Of a stretch of DNA of 64,000 nt, positions 22,601 to 32,924 are shown one piece after another. Source of the stretch: Siphonodentalium dalli (Eukaryota; Mollusca; Scaphopoda; Gadilida; Siphonodentaliidae); NCBI GenBank assembly GCA_032622095.1, contig CP136069.1:189153122-189217121 (forward strand), given 5' to 3'. Each line of letters starts with the position of its first letter. The stretch's first letter is position 1. A program made the position numbers and the translations under genes. The notes below the pieces were generated by a model. That model had not been told where the DNA came from. It did not search any database and saw nothing but the letters and a program-made list of their open reading frames with translations.

Positions 22601-25600
22601 CATCCAACATCGCTCTCTACTGAAATATTATAGTGTTAGCAAAGATGTGCAAAAACAGTACCATTTTCCTCATTTACATTTTAAATACAAATAACTCCTC
22701 ATTCAGCAATATTAAATTTATGATTTTTGGAATATCAATTTAGTCCAAGCCAAGCCATCTCATGTTTTCATAAATAATAAAAATAACTGCATAAAAAGAG
22801 AATTAAACAACTGGCCCACTATGGCTCAAGTGGTCACTCTCACATATTTTAATGTATAAACTGGTTTTTAAGAGTTAATTTGGTAAACAGGTTGGGAAAT
22901 ATTTGATAAAGATGCCATCACAATATTGCTTGGTCATTTGGTTAATTCCAAGCTAAATTGAAAACCAAAATTATGGAGTGAACAGGTTCTAATTTTAACA
23001 AGTCATATTCAAAGATTAACTTAGTGGTGTATGAAAGACCAGGAAAGAGAGGTCAAAATAAGACATAATAAATATGGCCGTGATGGGTACCTTTTAATAT
23101 TAAAAACAAGACATGATAAACATGGGTACCTATTATGATTACAATTACTGGGACCTTATAATACCCAACTCTGTGAATTGGAGAAACTTTACACCAAGGC
23201 AATATTTTGGCATAGGTGGAACAATTGGCCTAGGCAAAAACTGATTTTAATAGGTAATTTTGCACCAAAAATCCTTTTTGCAACAATATTGGCATTTAAA
23301 ATCAATGTAATAACCTAGATGACAACCCATGTATGCTATTTTTTAATATAAAATAAAATTGTATTTGTGAAATTTGAATTTGATTAATAGTCATCAAAGA
23401 AATTATAGACAATACTGCAAATTCACTCAAATAATATACTGTCATTTTAATTCTTTTGGGGAACATTTTTTTCAGGTAACTTACTCAACATATATGTATA
23501 ATTCCTCAACCATCTCCCAAACAGTCTCCTCATACGGGTGCTATTTTAGAAGAGTATAAGTAAAGAAGAGTGAAAGGAGGCCATTTTGGCTAAAGCTGTA
23601 TTTCTGATTGCCACAATGAAATTTGAGTGACCCAATGAACTTATTTTACCTAGGCAATAGTATTGCTTATTGCCCAGGCTAATATTCCCAGGGCTGCTAA
23701 ACCTTTATCACTGAAAATGATGGGTTGGACTGATTCAGTGGCAGCTCGGCCTTTAAAATTTAACCCTTTCATGACTGGAGCTTCCTGAAATTTTGTGAGA
23801 ACCAGGTGCTAATGCATTCTCTTATATATGCGAGTCTGCCATAGGGAGCCTCGCATATATAAGAGAATGCGTTAGCCTAACAATATTTACCTTGACCTTG
23901 TAAGCCAGGGCATTCTCTTACATATATGCAAAAGATCCCTATGGTAGACTCACTTATATAAGAGAATGCACTGGCACAGGATCCTTAATGCTGCACTACC
24001 CCATCTCCCATCATGAAATAAAAGGGTTAATCAAATTTGAAACAAAAAATACCTTCCTGAGATCATCCAGACCATATTCAAGAGATGTTGCAAGCACATC
24101 GATTGCCTGGAATATAAAATAAATCATAGGAGTATGTACAGTAATGCCCTAAGTAATCGACTTCTTAACCACAGCAGAATTACGGGTAACTTTTCAGGAT
24201 TTTGTCGGAAATATGGCTTGTTGCCATTCATCGGAAAGGTCTCGGCGAGAGCTTTCCGATGAATGGCAACAAGCCATATTTCCGACTAAATCCTGAAAAG
24301 TTACCCATAATTCTGCTGTGGTTAAGAGGTCGATTAATTAGAGCATTACTGTATATAAAACGAGATCCCTCAGAACAGCATCGTAAAATTAGTTTACAAG
24401 TGATATCAGTGTAATAGCATTCCTTTATCATCATGTTTTCCCAAACTTGAGAGACTAAAATATGTGCACACGCACCAGTACATGAAAATTGTGATAATAA
24501 ATTAGTGACCTTTGAAATGGGTCTGTCCCTTTAAAGACACAAGCTGAAATTATGTTAACTTAGTACATGTACATGTATACATAATTATAAACTATATGAA
24601 GTTATGTTAACTTAATACATGTACATGTATACATAATTGCTCCCATCACAAAACTATATGAAGTTTTTAACATTTCAGTTGAACTGCAAAAGGTACATAC
24701 CCCGCTATTATGAAACATTTTTAATTATCACTTCATATGGTACTCTCTAGTCCATTGTGCGCTTATTTATATCATTATAGCTACTAGAAGAATGCAAACT
24801 TAATACATGTATATGTACCGATAAACACTCAGGCTTGTTGTTTAATCCCTATTTGCAATCATTTCATCTATGTGTATTCTATTGCTTTTTGTATGAAATA
24901 GTGTAATATGTTTATGTTTAGGATTGGAAATAAAATATGTTTACACCAGAAGAATGCATACTAATATTTCCAATGCACATTAGTCATATCATTTCGAAAA
25001 ATACAACATGAACTATGTACATTGTAAATATTTAGTCTTTTAACTTTTTCATAAATTAATTGAGGATGAATTATTGCCAATAAATACATGGCAATGATTT
25101 CTCCAATGAGAGTCGCTGCATGTAATTTATATTATATGTTAATAATTGGTTGTTTCCATATTGGCCGAGTTATGAGGCCAAGGTCTGTCGTATTGGCATG
25201 AGGCCGAAGGCTAATACGACTACGACAGACCGAGGCCTCATAACTCGGTCAATGTGGAAACAACCAATTAATAAGTATTTTATTAATTAGCAACATTGGC
25301 AATAATTGTTTCACATGATGAATATATTAACATACATATACCATTGTCATTTTATGCTTTATCACATTAACAATTATTCCAGCAATTGTTATTCTTGTGA
25401 ACTTTCTGAAGAACTTGCAGCGATTTCACAGTACTGTCAGTTTCCACTGGGAATTATATCGATACGGATACATGTAGTTCATCCACATACATGTATATTT
25501 ACTCCCAAAAACAGTGAATGTCCGTAATTCATCCGAAATTCAACTGCAATCTATATTCTGTCGACCCAATATTCTTTGCCGATCGAGCTAATTATGTATG

Positions 25601-27412
25601 ACGTCATTTACATTACCTTGACTTATTGGCCGCGTTTTCTACTTATTGGCCAACTTTTTGTTACTTATTGGCCGCGATTTCTACTTATTGGCCGACTTTT
25701 GTTTACGTTCTACTTATTGCGGCCGATAACCTGTAGCTAATTAATAAATATAAAAAAGAAGTTGTGTGCTGACAATTTGAATATAAAATATGAATATTAA
25801 ACTGCTTCATTCAGAATATCATGCCAACAGAGAGTTCCACCTCAGTTTAACAGAGTTTATTGGGCAATTCAAATAGGTATTGTATTGTATTGCAATATAG
25901 AATGCTGACTTTGAGTACTATTATTTTACATCTTTATGAATAAGATACTAACAATCTTTTGATTCAGAGTAGCAGTGTTAGTGTAGATGTACTCCAGCAT
26001 TGTAAGAAACACCTCAGCTGACATATCTGACAGCACGAAAGGTACGTCTTTATCTGCCGAGTTCTTCTGATTGATGCTGTGTGTCTGGTCGGCAAACATT
26101 GCTTTGAACACGGCACATCGTGATGACAACAAACATCGGTGAGCATGAACTGTTTTTCTGTTTGGACCTATCAGGAATTTTATATCGCTGCAATAGTAAT
26201 ACATACATGTATATTATAATACAATGTTACCATAAATAGAGTTATTGTGAAGAATAAGATGAAAAAAAAACACAATGAAAATATCGAGTCAATTTGACCA
26301 TTAGGGGAATATTTTATCATTCTCTTTTGACTCAACAAAGGACAAAATTCTAATTATAAAAAATATTATGTAAATAAAGGTTTCCTTGAAGTTGAAGATA
26401 ATAATAATGGCATTGAAATAATTGCCCAAATTAAACTCGTTTAACTCTTTCAGTGCCAGGGGCCGATCTCATCGGCCCTAATTTACAGTCTGTAGAGCGT
26501 CAGGGCCAAAAAGTTGAATTTGTTTTGGGTACGCTTAACCATGCTATAGCGAATTTAAAAACAAACTGGATAAAACCTTACTTCCTTAGGGGCATGTTAT
26601 AACTCAAAACTATAACCAAGTATTCATAGTAATAATTTTGATGCCCATGAAAAATGTAAGATTCCCTGGCACTAAACCTACAAAATAAGTCTGGCACTGA
26701 AAGAGTTGTTAAAGAATATAAGAAAAAATTATTAAAATTGTAAAAAATAATAACAAATGATGAAAAATTGTTGGGCCAATGCATTCTCTTATATATGCGA
26801 GGCGACCTATGCCTATGCCGAGGCTATGGTCACTAACTTGACTAAGCGCAATAAGGAATATTCTTATTGTGCTTAAGTGCAATTAGAGATTCCTTATTGC
26901 GCTTAAGATCAATTATTTATTAAATGTAAATTTTGCTTCCCATAAAAATTGCGCTTGAGTGCAATTGATTTACGCTTCAGCACCACAGGCCTTCTAAACA
27001 GTGACTGAGATCTTAATAAGTGGTCTAATTACTTCAAAATCCAAAATATCACTCAATTATCACTGTTTAGAAGGCCTGTGTTCAGCACAATAACTTGCGC
27101 TTGAGCGCAACTGAGTTGCGCTTCAGTGCAATTATTAATAAATGTGAACTTGGCCTCCCTTACATCATTAGGGGCCTACATGATTATGATATTGATAGGC
27201 CTACTCAGGCTACTGACAATGTCACTGACATTGATTGAATGATTGATGATTGAAATTTGATTTTGATTTTTAATAAAAATTGACAATTTTTATAAATTTT
27301 TTTTTTTTTTAATTTTTTATCCCGACCTGTGTTCTTTATTATTCAGAATCTTCCTCATTTGCAAAGCAAATTCAGATGCATCACCTTTCCGATTTGACTC
27401 GTTCAGAGACAT
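16505..27412 (-). CDS. BTBD19: BTB/POZ-BACK protein BTBD19, complete gene, 7 coding exons, 299 aa
   Basis: The coding exons on the minus strand are 27412-27327, 26187-25953, 24106-24053, 21814-21686, 20928-20797, 20033-19908 and 16642-16505. All introns are GT-AG and the phases join cleanly to 300 codons including TGA. Residues ~12-110 form a BTB/POZ domain, with Val-His-Ala-His-Arg-Cys-Leu-Leu in the middle and Leu-Glu-Tyr-Ile-Tyr-Thr-Asn late in the domain. Residues ~120-240 form a BACK domain. The tail Ser-Pro-Asp-Glu-Leu-Ala-Lys-Ile-Glu, Ile-Ile-Pro, and an Ala-Trp-Arg-Val-His-Ala-Leu helix match the vertebrate BTBD19 C-terminus as I recall it. There are no Kelch repeats. BTB-BACK proteins usually dimerise and often act as CUL3 ubiquitin-ligase adaptors; the role here is inferred. 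Length is close to the human protein (about 290 aa). Confidence 0.85.
16756..18229. repeat. 55-bp minisatellite (25 units) inside a TA-flanked inverted-repeat element
   Basis: From 16861 to 18229 a 55-bp unit (ATAGACTGGGCTTATCCTCA, then GGGATGGGCTTACTGATGGG and TGTATACAGTATAAC) is repeated 24 times plus a final short copy. Single-base variants are few. The last unit ends in ATGGGTGTATACAG followed by TA. Its complement, TA then CTGTATACACCCAT, occurs once at 16754-16769. The array therefore looks like the amplified right part of a MITE, with the left end still present. It lies in BTBD19 intron 6. The 139-aa frame entering it is not a gene. Confidence 0.88.
18230..18900. other. BTBD19 intron 6, unique-looking part
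   Basis: AT-rich intronic sequence with no recognised feature. Confidence 0.4.
18900..19830. repeat. Degenerate tandem 'GGGCCATAACTCTGG' repeats
   Basis: Blocks starting AGGGCC(A/G)TAACTC(T/A)GGTAAAAAT recur at about 18930, 19080 and 19250, each followed by a ~100-bp stretch with TAGTTTGC and TTGTGAACT. The tail at 19390-19830 carries GACAGACAGATGGAC and then ATACCCCCATTCTCTTC. Repeats of this type are abundant in several marine invertebrates (recalled). They lie in BTBD19 intron 6. Confidence 0.6.
19908..20033 (-). CDS. BTBD19: BTBD19 exon 6
   Basis: Acceptor TATTTCAG|GTTATT and donor ATTCCT|GTAAGT, phase 0, 42 codons. His-Val-Arg-Leu-Pro-Leu-Phe-Ser-Pro-Asp-Glu-Leu matches the segment after BACK in BTBD19. 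Confidence 0.88.
20797..20928 (-). CDS. BTBD19: BTBD19 exon 5 (BACK domain)
   Basis: Acceptor TCTTCCAG|AATGTT and donor AATTCA|GTAAGT, phase 0, 44 codons. It contains the BACK hallmark Val-Leu-Lys-Ser-Ser-Lys-Leu, then Asp-Glu-Val-Ala-Val-Leu, and Ile-Lys-Asn-Trp-Ala. Confidence 0.88.
21686..21814 (-). CDS. BTBD19: BTBD19 exon 4 (start of BACK domain)
   Basis: Acceptor TTTGCAG|GTCTGT and donor ACAGCG|GTAAGT, phase 0, 43 codons. Leu-Val-Glu-Asn-Leu-Ser-Val-Ala-Asn-Ala and the following helices fit the BTB-to-BACK linker region. Confidence 0.88.
21879..22284. mobile_element. TTAA-flanked MITE family 1, with two palindromic cores
   Basis: The ends CCCTTTACCCAACA and TGTTGGGTAAAGGG are flanked by TTAA on both sides (21875-21878 and 22285-22288). 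TTAA duplication and CCC tips are typical of the piggyBac superfamily. Inside are two copies of the GCCAATGCATTCTC palindrome in inverted order, then a conserved 130-bp tail. It lies in BTBD19 intron 3, 65 nt from exon 4. Confidence 0.85.
22289..23759 (-). other. BTBD19 intron 3, unique-looking part
   Basis: Intronic AT-rich sequence. No exon, RNA gene or clear repeat was recognised. Confidence 0.4.
23764..24026. mobile_element. TTAA-flanked MITE family 3, with palindromic cores
   Basis: It starts CCCTTTCATGACTGGAGC and ends CATCATGAAATAAAAGGG, with TTAA on both sides. Inside are two diverged versions of the GCATTCTCTTATATATGCGAG palindrome. It ends 26 nt from the donor side of BTBD19 exon 3. 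A related copy is at 59845-60101. Confidence 0.8.
24053..24106 (-). CDS. BTBD19: BTBD19 exon 3 (54 nt)
   Basis: Acceptor TATTCCAG|GCAATC and donor AGGAAG|GTATTT. It encodes 18 residues in phase 0 (Leu-Glu-Tyr-Gly-Leu-Asp-Asp-Leu-Arg-Lys), the last BTB helix. The exon lies between two MITEs that end 26 and 32 nt away. Confidence 0.85.
24139..24351. mobile_element. Snap-back palindromic MITE, TA-flanked, copy c
   Basis: Same family as 14722-14934. It lies in BTBD19 intron 2 and begins 32 nt upstream of the acceptor side of exon 3. The branch point and polypyrimidine tract of that exon must fit in the remaining 32 nt or lie within the MITE. Confidence 0.85.
24360..25138 (-). other. BTBD19 intron 2 sequence
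   Basis: Non-coding. An imperfect direct repeat of GTTAACTTA(G/A)TACATG and CATGTATACATAATT occurs at about 24554-24590 and 24603-24640. Nothing else could be recognised. Confidence 0.4.
25139..25274. mobile_element. Inverted-repeat element (MITE), 136 bp
   Basis: Arms of ~54 bp: TTAATAATTGGTTGTTTCCA with GGCCGAGTTATGAGGCC on the left, and their complements on the right. The centre is a short GAGGCCGAAGG loop. Confidence 0.75.
25617..25735. repeat. Short degenerate tandem repeat, ACTTATTGGCC
   Basis: ACTTATTGGCC(G/A) recurs five times at ~20-bp spacing in BTBD19 intron 2. A TGACGTCA palindrome lies just before it at 25599-25606. Confidence 0.6.
25953..26187 (-). CDS. BTBD19: BTBD19 exon 2 (BTB domain core)
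   Basis: Acceptor TATTGCAG|CGATAT and donor AAGATT|GTTAGT. It carries most of the BTB/POZ domain, residues 29-107, including His-Ala-His-Arg-Cys and Tyr-Ile-Tyr-Thr-Asn. Confidence 0.88.
26445..26810. mobile_element. TTAA-type MITE family 2, truncated at the palindromic core
   Basis: It starts with TTAA then CTCTTTCAGTGCCAGG and GGCCGATCTCATCGGCCC. It runs into the left half of the GCCAATGCATTCTC core at about 26775 and stops in the middle of that core. The rest of the element is missing. It lies in BTBD19 intron 1. Confidence 0.7.
26984..27080. mobile_element. 97-bp MITE with 8-bp target duplication (hAT-like)
   Basis: The terminal inverted repeat CACAGGCCTTCTAAACAGTGA and its complement are flanked by TTCAGCAC at 26976-26983 and 27081-27088. 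An 8-bp duplication suggests the hAT superfamily. It is inserted in a degenerate repeat rich in GCGCTT(G/A)AGTGCAAT (about 26840-27150). Confidence 0.8.
27327..27412 (-). CDS. BTBD19: BTBD19 exon 1 (start codon)
   Basis: ATG at 27412-27410 with A at -3. It encodes residues 1-28 plus two bases. The helix Glu-Phe-Ala-Leu-Gln-Met-Arg-Lys-Ile-Leu aligns with the first helix of the BTB fold. The donor is CACAG|GTCGGG, a weak site. The split codon AG|C gives the Ser before Asp-Ile-Lys-Phe. Confidence 0.75.
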
Positions 27413-27771
27413 TTTGTCTGGCAATATACAATGAATTTAAACGAAATATCAGTTTGTCCAGAGCGTCCTTGGTTATATCTTTGTTGTCAAGCACCTGCTA
27501 AATACTACACATCTCGAGTACGAAAATAAAAAGGCGGCCGGTTTGATCAACGATCAATAAACTCTTCCAACAAATAAAATTCAGTTTCCATGTCATTACT
27601 CATATTGGAATAAACGATTAAATGTTAATTTGCTTTTTGTTATAAATTTTAATACTAACCTTGCTCTGCCTTGTTTAGTAACTAAATTTATTGATGTAGA
27701 AAAATATTTCTATTTGTTCTTGAGATAGGTACGGCGCAAGGGTAGTAACTCTATTCCTCAACATATTAATC

Positions 27772-28079
27772 GGTTGGCGATTATCGCAATACGATAGGGG
27801 AACACCGTGTGCGTAACGTAACTATCACAAGTTTAACGTACTCTGATAACAACAAATTCATGCTTCAAACAGTTTAAACATGTCATCTTCGGCTTCTTTT
27901 ATTTTATTTTTATGAAAATGAATAAATAAATGGGGTGATAATATGTATATAACAACAAATAGAATCAAATTAGCCATTTTCCCGTGAAACTTAGGACAGG
28001 CAAGCCAGGTACAAAAATTGGTGAAATATGAGTACGAACGTCAAAGTGTTCCCCTATCGTATTGCGATAATCGCCAACC
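27772..28079. mobile_element. 308-bp element with 9-bp target duplication
   Basis: A 34-bp perfect terminal inverted repeat (GGTTGGCGATTATCGCAATA followed by CGATAGGGGAACAC) is flanked by ATATTAATC at 27763-27771 and 28080-28088. A 9-bp duplication fits Mutator-like elements. The interior is AT-rich and has no coding potential. It lies ~350 bp upstream of the BTBD19 start codon. Confidence 0.85.
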
Positions 28080-28239
28080 ATATTAATCAGGAAATGTGCG
28101 ATTTTCGGAAACTCAACTTGCAAATTCGTCTGTAACGATGTTTTCGAGAATTGACATCATAAATCTTTTATTTGTATGTTTTAGTTACCAGAAAATAATA
28201 AAATAAAACCCGTGAAACCACTCATGGACGTGTTGATTG

Positions 28240-30214
28240 CGGTCCTACTAAACAACGAACACAAACGAACACAAACGAACATAAACGAACACAGGTCTAA
28301 AAAGAGGAATAGAAGGGTGAAAATTGGTTTGTGGGTGCGTGTGGGTCCATTATATGTGTATGTGGTGTTATTTCCAACTTTGATGACCTATTTTTCGAGT
28401 TATAAGCATTATTTGAATGCAAAGCTACTAAACAACGAACACAAACGAACATGAGATTAGCCGTATTGCAAAGGTGTTAATTAACTACCGCCATCTCTAT
28501 GGCTTATACTCTGTCTCTTTGTCACTGAATTGTTTTGATTTAGTTATTTTGTCTTATTATGACTTCGTTTAACTTCCCTGGCATCACACTGCTCTTTCAG
28601 TAGAGCTTCAGGTACTCAGGCTAGAATCAAAGTTTGTTTTATATACAATCGAATATTTATATATTATTTTACATTAGAGGTAGCAAACTCAGCCCCGGCG
28701 GAACGATGGGCAGAGTTTGTTCTCCTTGAAGTCAGTCAGTGGATGAAAATGGCTCCATCAAAATGTTGCATTATTTAAATCAAGTAATGCACTTATTTGA
28801 TATGAATCAAAGAAGTCTATATGTTATTTTATCACATGATTAGCACTATTTTCCTATGTAATATTCGAGCGTAATAGACAAGTGTGATATCGTCGCGTGC
28901 AATGACGTCACGCTGCTCTGTCTGTTAATTATTGTTCTTTTCGATAAAATTTAAGCGATTATACGACCATGTGATGAAAAGTATCTCAAACTCGTTCTAT
29001 TTTATACCTAATTTATCAACCTCGTCCACTAAATTCTATTTGAGCTTCGGTAAACCTCGGCTCAAATTGAATTTAGTGAACTCGGTTGATAAATTCCGTA
29101 TTTTTTTTTCTAGCATTGAAAACTTTCGTTGTTAGTCTTTCCATAAATGATGTAAGGTATCGTCTGTTGTCACATATATTTGTCAATTATGTCTGTCTGT
29201 ATTTCGTCATAAATGATTTTGTTTTCTATTGTTACCAAGCCGCTCTCGCTATGAATACTTTTCCATCTTATTGACAGTTTGATCACAGTCTGTTTTAATT
29301 ACGATTGAGATTTTCCTTAAGATGCCTGTTACATAGCGTATGCGTGTATCAGGAAAGCAAGCAGAAACAGCATTTACCAGAGTGATCTCCGAGACTGAGA
29401 AAATATATATAGTATATATATCTTTATTATCCTCCATATTTGAAGAGTTCGATACAAAATTACAATAAATTGTAAACATATATACAAATACATGAATTGC
29501 CACAGGCAAAAACATATTTTATACAGGAATGCATAATTACATCATGGCAACTTAAATTGACTGAAAAACGTGGGAAAATCGCGATATCAGAAAACAAAAT
29601 GTAAACATAGATGAAAAGAGACTAATGCTTTTACGCATAAGAAGAATACAAACCTAAATTAAAGATATTGCCTTAATTCTTGTTTAACATGAAAACATCG
29701 CTTGCATACATGTATTTATTTCACATCACGTCTCTCAGGACGATCTCTGATGCACAGCCGTGAATTCCAGTTATCCAATACTGCCATATTTGCGTGGCCT
29801 CTAGCACGAAAAAATCGACTATGGCGAGCGCATCTTCAGCTATGTTAGCTATGCATTAAAACGCCGACCTCTGATGTTTCCCCGTCTTTTTATTGCCATC
29901 AGTGGTAAAATTGACAATCATCTTGCAGTAAAAACAAGGAGACAGACTAAGCCGTTGTTAATTAACACCTGCATGGTATCATTTGCACTGCCGCTAATCT
30001 TATGTTCGTTTGTGTTCGTTGTTTAGTAGTTTTGTATTAAATTAATGCTAATAACTAAAAAAATAAGTCATCAAAGTTGGAAATAACACCACATATACAT
30101 AGAATGGACCCACGCCCAACCACAAACCAAATTTCGCCCTTCTACTCCGCTTTTTGGACCTGTGTTCGTTTATGTTCGTTTGTGTTCGTTTGTGTTCGTT
30201 GTTTAGTAGGACCC
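28240..30214. mobile_element. 1,975-bp non-autonomous element with 8-bp target duplication (hAT-like)
   Basis: Terminal inverted repeats of ~250 bp start with GGTCCTACTAAACAACGAAC and repeat the motif ACAAACGAAC several times. GTTGATTG flanks both ends (28232-28239 and 30215-30222), an 8-bp duplication typical of hAT elements. The motif CTACTAAACAACGAACAC recurs inside each arm. The interior contains a hairpin at 29013-29097 and a TGACGTCA site at 28903-28910. No transposase frame is present. Confidence 0.85.
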
Positions 30215-30584
30215 GTTGATTGTCCGATATCGACTTTTAAATAAACTTAACTTCTTAAGCTGTTTTTTTTTTTTAAACAGGTCAGGGAGAACCCAAAATC
30301 GACGGTGACGCGTTATGCAGTAGGTCCCTAGATTTGCGTAGGTCTCCGTAGACAATCAATTCGCGTAGGTCCCCGCAGTAATGCAATATATAGTAGGTCT
30401 ACATGATTTATTGACTGATAAAATGGATTTATACCACTAAATGATCATGTTAGATGTTACTTTGCAATTTGTTTTTTATAATTAATTTCCGAAATCTGAT
30501 GGGTTTGTTTGCTTAGTGGTACTTAGAGGATCATGAAGCCTAACTAAAATCTATATGTACATGATATGTACAGCAACCTAGCAT

Positions 30585-30845
30585 CTAATCATCATCATCA
30601 TCATTGTCACCAGTATTGTAATCATCATCTTCATCATCATCAGCAGTACCGCCATTGTCACTGTCAATGCCATCATCATTATCATCATCATCATCATCAT
30701 AACTGCATGGTCATCGTCCTCATTGTCATCACCCTCATTATCAGCATTGTCATCATTGTCACAAACATTATCATTATCAACATCATCATCATCATCATCG
30801 CCCGTGGCATAATCATCGTCATCATCATCATTAATCATCATCAAT
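30585..30845. repeat. CAT/ATC-rich microsatellite
   Basis: About 260 bp of (ATC)n with interruptions. The His- or Asp-rich open frames on either strand are compositional artefacts. Confidence 0.9.
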
Positions 30846-30849
30846 TTTA

Positions 30850-32309
30850 GGGGACTGAGTTTCGATGACTTTTACCCCTTGCAAAAATAAATTAACATAA
30901 AGTATTTAGATGGAACGAAAGAAAAGTTATTGTATGATCCATAGTCATCAAGGTCCATCGTTGCTGTCCCCTCTATATTGACGGAACCGAGGATGAACAT
31001 CATTTCCTTTTTATATGTCCAGCTTACAACGCTATCAGAAATAGTTTTTTCAATGACATCTGACTACTTTTGGGCATAAATTGTTTTATACCCTCAGATG
31101 CCTAATAATAGCATCAGGAGAAAATTCCCAAATGATCCCTAATATGACCATACGTAAACGTAATAAAGCCCACGTAGATTAAATCCATATGTCAGTTTGC
31201 GATCCAAAATACATTTATAGTAATAATCGCTTTTGAATCATCCCGGTATCGAAATAAGTCAACGAATTTGCTGTGACACAGATAACAGGAAATAATGGCA
31301 TTTCTTCCCGTGTTAGAATAGAAATTTTGAAGAGGTGTACTTTCCTGCGACACTTGTCTCATTTTCACAACACGGTTTCTACACGATATGTCTATTAATA
31401 ACACTGAACATCTGGCCTGCTTGATAGCGTGGATATAATAAAATTACATAATTTCAGCCTAAATCCCCACCCATTAGTATTATTAGGCCATCATGATAAT
31501 TAGGCACCTGAGAGTACTACCAACCGAAGCAGCCGCTGACATTTTCAGGGGTACTTTCGACAGTGAGATAACTATGCATTTAATTGCATTCATAAACTCT
31601 TTTTGTCACAAAAGAGAGTGAGCAATGCTTCTGCCATACCAGTATCATGGATCCAAAGTACTTTTCTAGTCAAATTATCAACTTGAACATGAGATATACC
31701 CATCCATGGGCAACCTAACACAGACATACTCCAACCCCTCTCAAGCCATATGTTCTGTATTATTTATACTCGCTGTCACTCTGTCCTATCTTATAGCTAG
31801 CATTCACTGGTAACAAACCTGCAAATAGTGTGTCTGTCATTTGCAGAATGAGGTCCCCGGAGGGTAAATTTAGTGACGCTATCCCGCAAAGCACATATAT
31901 ATTATCAGAAATGATAATGTGGTTTCTGAATCCATTATGAGAATCTGAAACAACAGGACTATTTACTGCCGCAAACTGACAAAGCGAAGAATTATTGTTA
32001 TCAGGGACGCCGGAGAAGGGGCGCATGCGGGGGCACTTGCCCCTTACCCTGACCCAGGGGAGTCCAGTGTGTACCCAAAAAGTGCCTTCCTGACTGGTTT
32101 GCCCTCTTGCCCTTTGGTGCTTCCGCCATCCCTGAGAGTTATTCAAACTACCGAAAACTTTATCAATCGACAACCCAGGGAACACTTAATGATCGTAGCT
32201 GACGCAAATTTAATTTGACTCACAATAAGTTGCGTGACTAGGTTCCCTCCCTTATACAATTTTCTATACATAATTGTCTCAGGTATTTATCTTTAATGGT
32301 TAAACCAGG
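30850..32309. other. Upstream region of AOPEP
   Basis: No gene is supported. A solo end of the GTGTGTCTG...AATGAGG MITE family (full copy at 62055-62490) lies at about 31828-31885. The promoter and first exon of AOPEP may lie here or in the neighbouring element, but I cannot place them. Confidence 0.4.
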
Positions 32310-32313
32310 TTAA

Positions 32314-32896
32314 AGGGGTACTGTACGCCAAATGTTGTTGTTGGTTTCTATAGTCTCCGAGTCGGAGAATAAGGTAACAATTTTTTCATTATTTGAAAGT
32401 CTGTTGAGTACGTAGTAGTGTTACGGATGACAAATTTACCGGAATGCAAAAATACAAATTGTCGTTGTCGAGTAATTTTTGTACAGTTTTCAACCAAATG
32501 AATCAAATAAATGTTATATTATAGGCATACTAGTCCCATATAATCATTTAAGTTATTGTATCGTCGCTAGTCAGTGAGTGGCTTGAGTGTTCTCCCCGTA
32601 TCATCATAATATTTTAAGCGATCGTGTGTGCGATCGGTTTAACAATCCAGTATCCCTCAATTACTTTGTTTGATTACGGAAATTCGTAATTTAATTGACG
32701 CCATTTTATGGCTCCAGTCATAAATTCAATTTATATCAAATTATTAACTTTTAAATTATAAAATTTTAAGATAGCCTATTAACCTGAGCGTTTACAGAAT
32801 ACATCTTCGACTCAAATTACTTATGTTTCTATATATTATCGATATTAGATCGTTGTTGTCACCGGAAATTTAATGAAAATGGCGTACAGTACCCCT
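32314..32896. mobile_element. TTAA-flanked MITE, GGGGTACTGTAC family, copy 1
   Basis: The ends AGGGGTACTGTACGCC and GGCGTACAGTACCCCT are flanked by TTAA (32310-32313 and 32897-32900). The right 220 bp is clearly similar to 57245-57429 in a second copy. It ends 28 nt before the first base of the AOPEP start-codon exon. TTAA suggests piggyBac or Sola3; the tips do not decide. Confidence 0.85.
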
Positions 32897-32924
32897 TTAA
32901 ACCCATGTTTTTTTCTGTTTTCAG

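Larger units (their letters stand above)
27413..32924. other. Interval between head-to-head BTBD19 and AOPEP
   Basis: The 5' ends of both genes face this 5.5-kb interval, so promoters may lie here. The sequence is mostly mobile elements and microsatellite. No third gene is supported. The frame at 31760-32185 on the minus strand overlaps a known repeat end (about 31828-31880) and has no recognised domain. Confidence 0.5.

Noticed and set aside
28903-28910. TGACGTCA as a promoter element
   Set aside because: It is a perfect CRE-type palindrome, but it lies inside a mobile element and an 8-bp match alone does not establish a regulatory site. It is mentioned only as context.
30566-30850. His-rich and Asp/Met-rich frames on both strands
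   Set aside because: They are translations of a CAT-type microsatellite.
31760-32185. 141-aa minus-strand reading frame
   Set aside because: No recognised domain and no splice context. It includes a solo end of the GTGTGTCTG MITE family.
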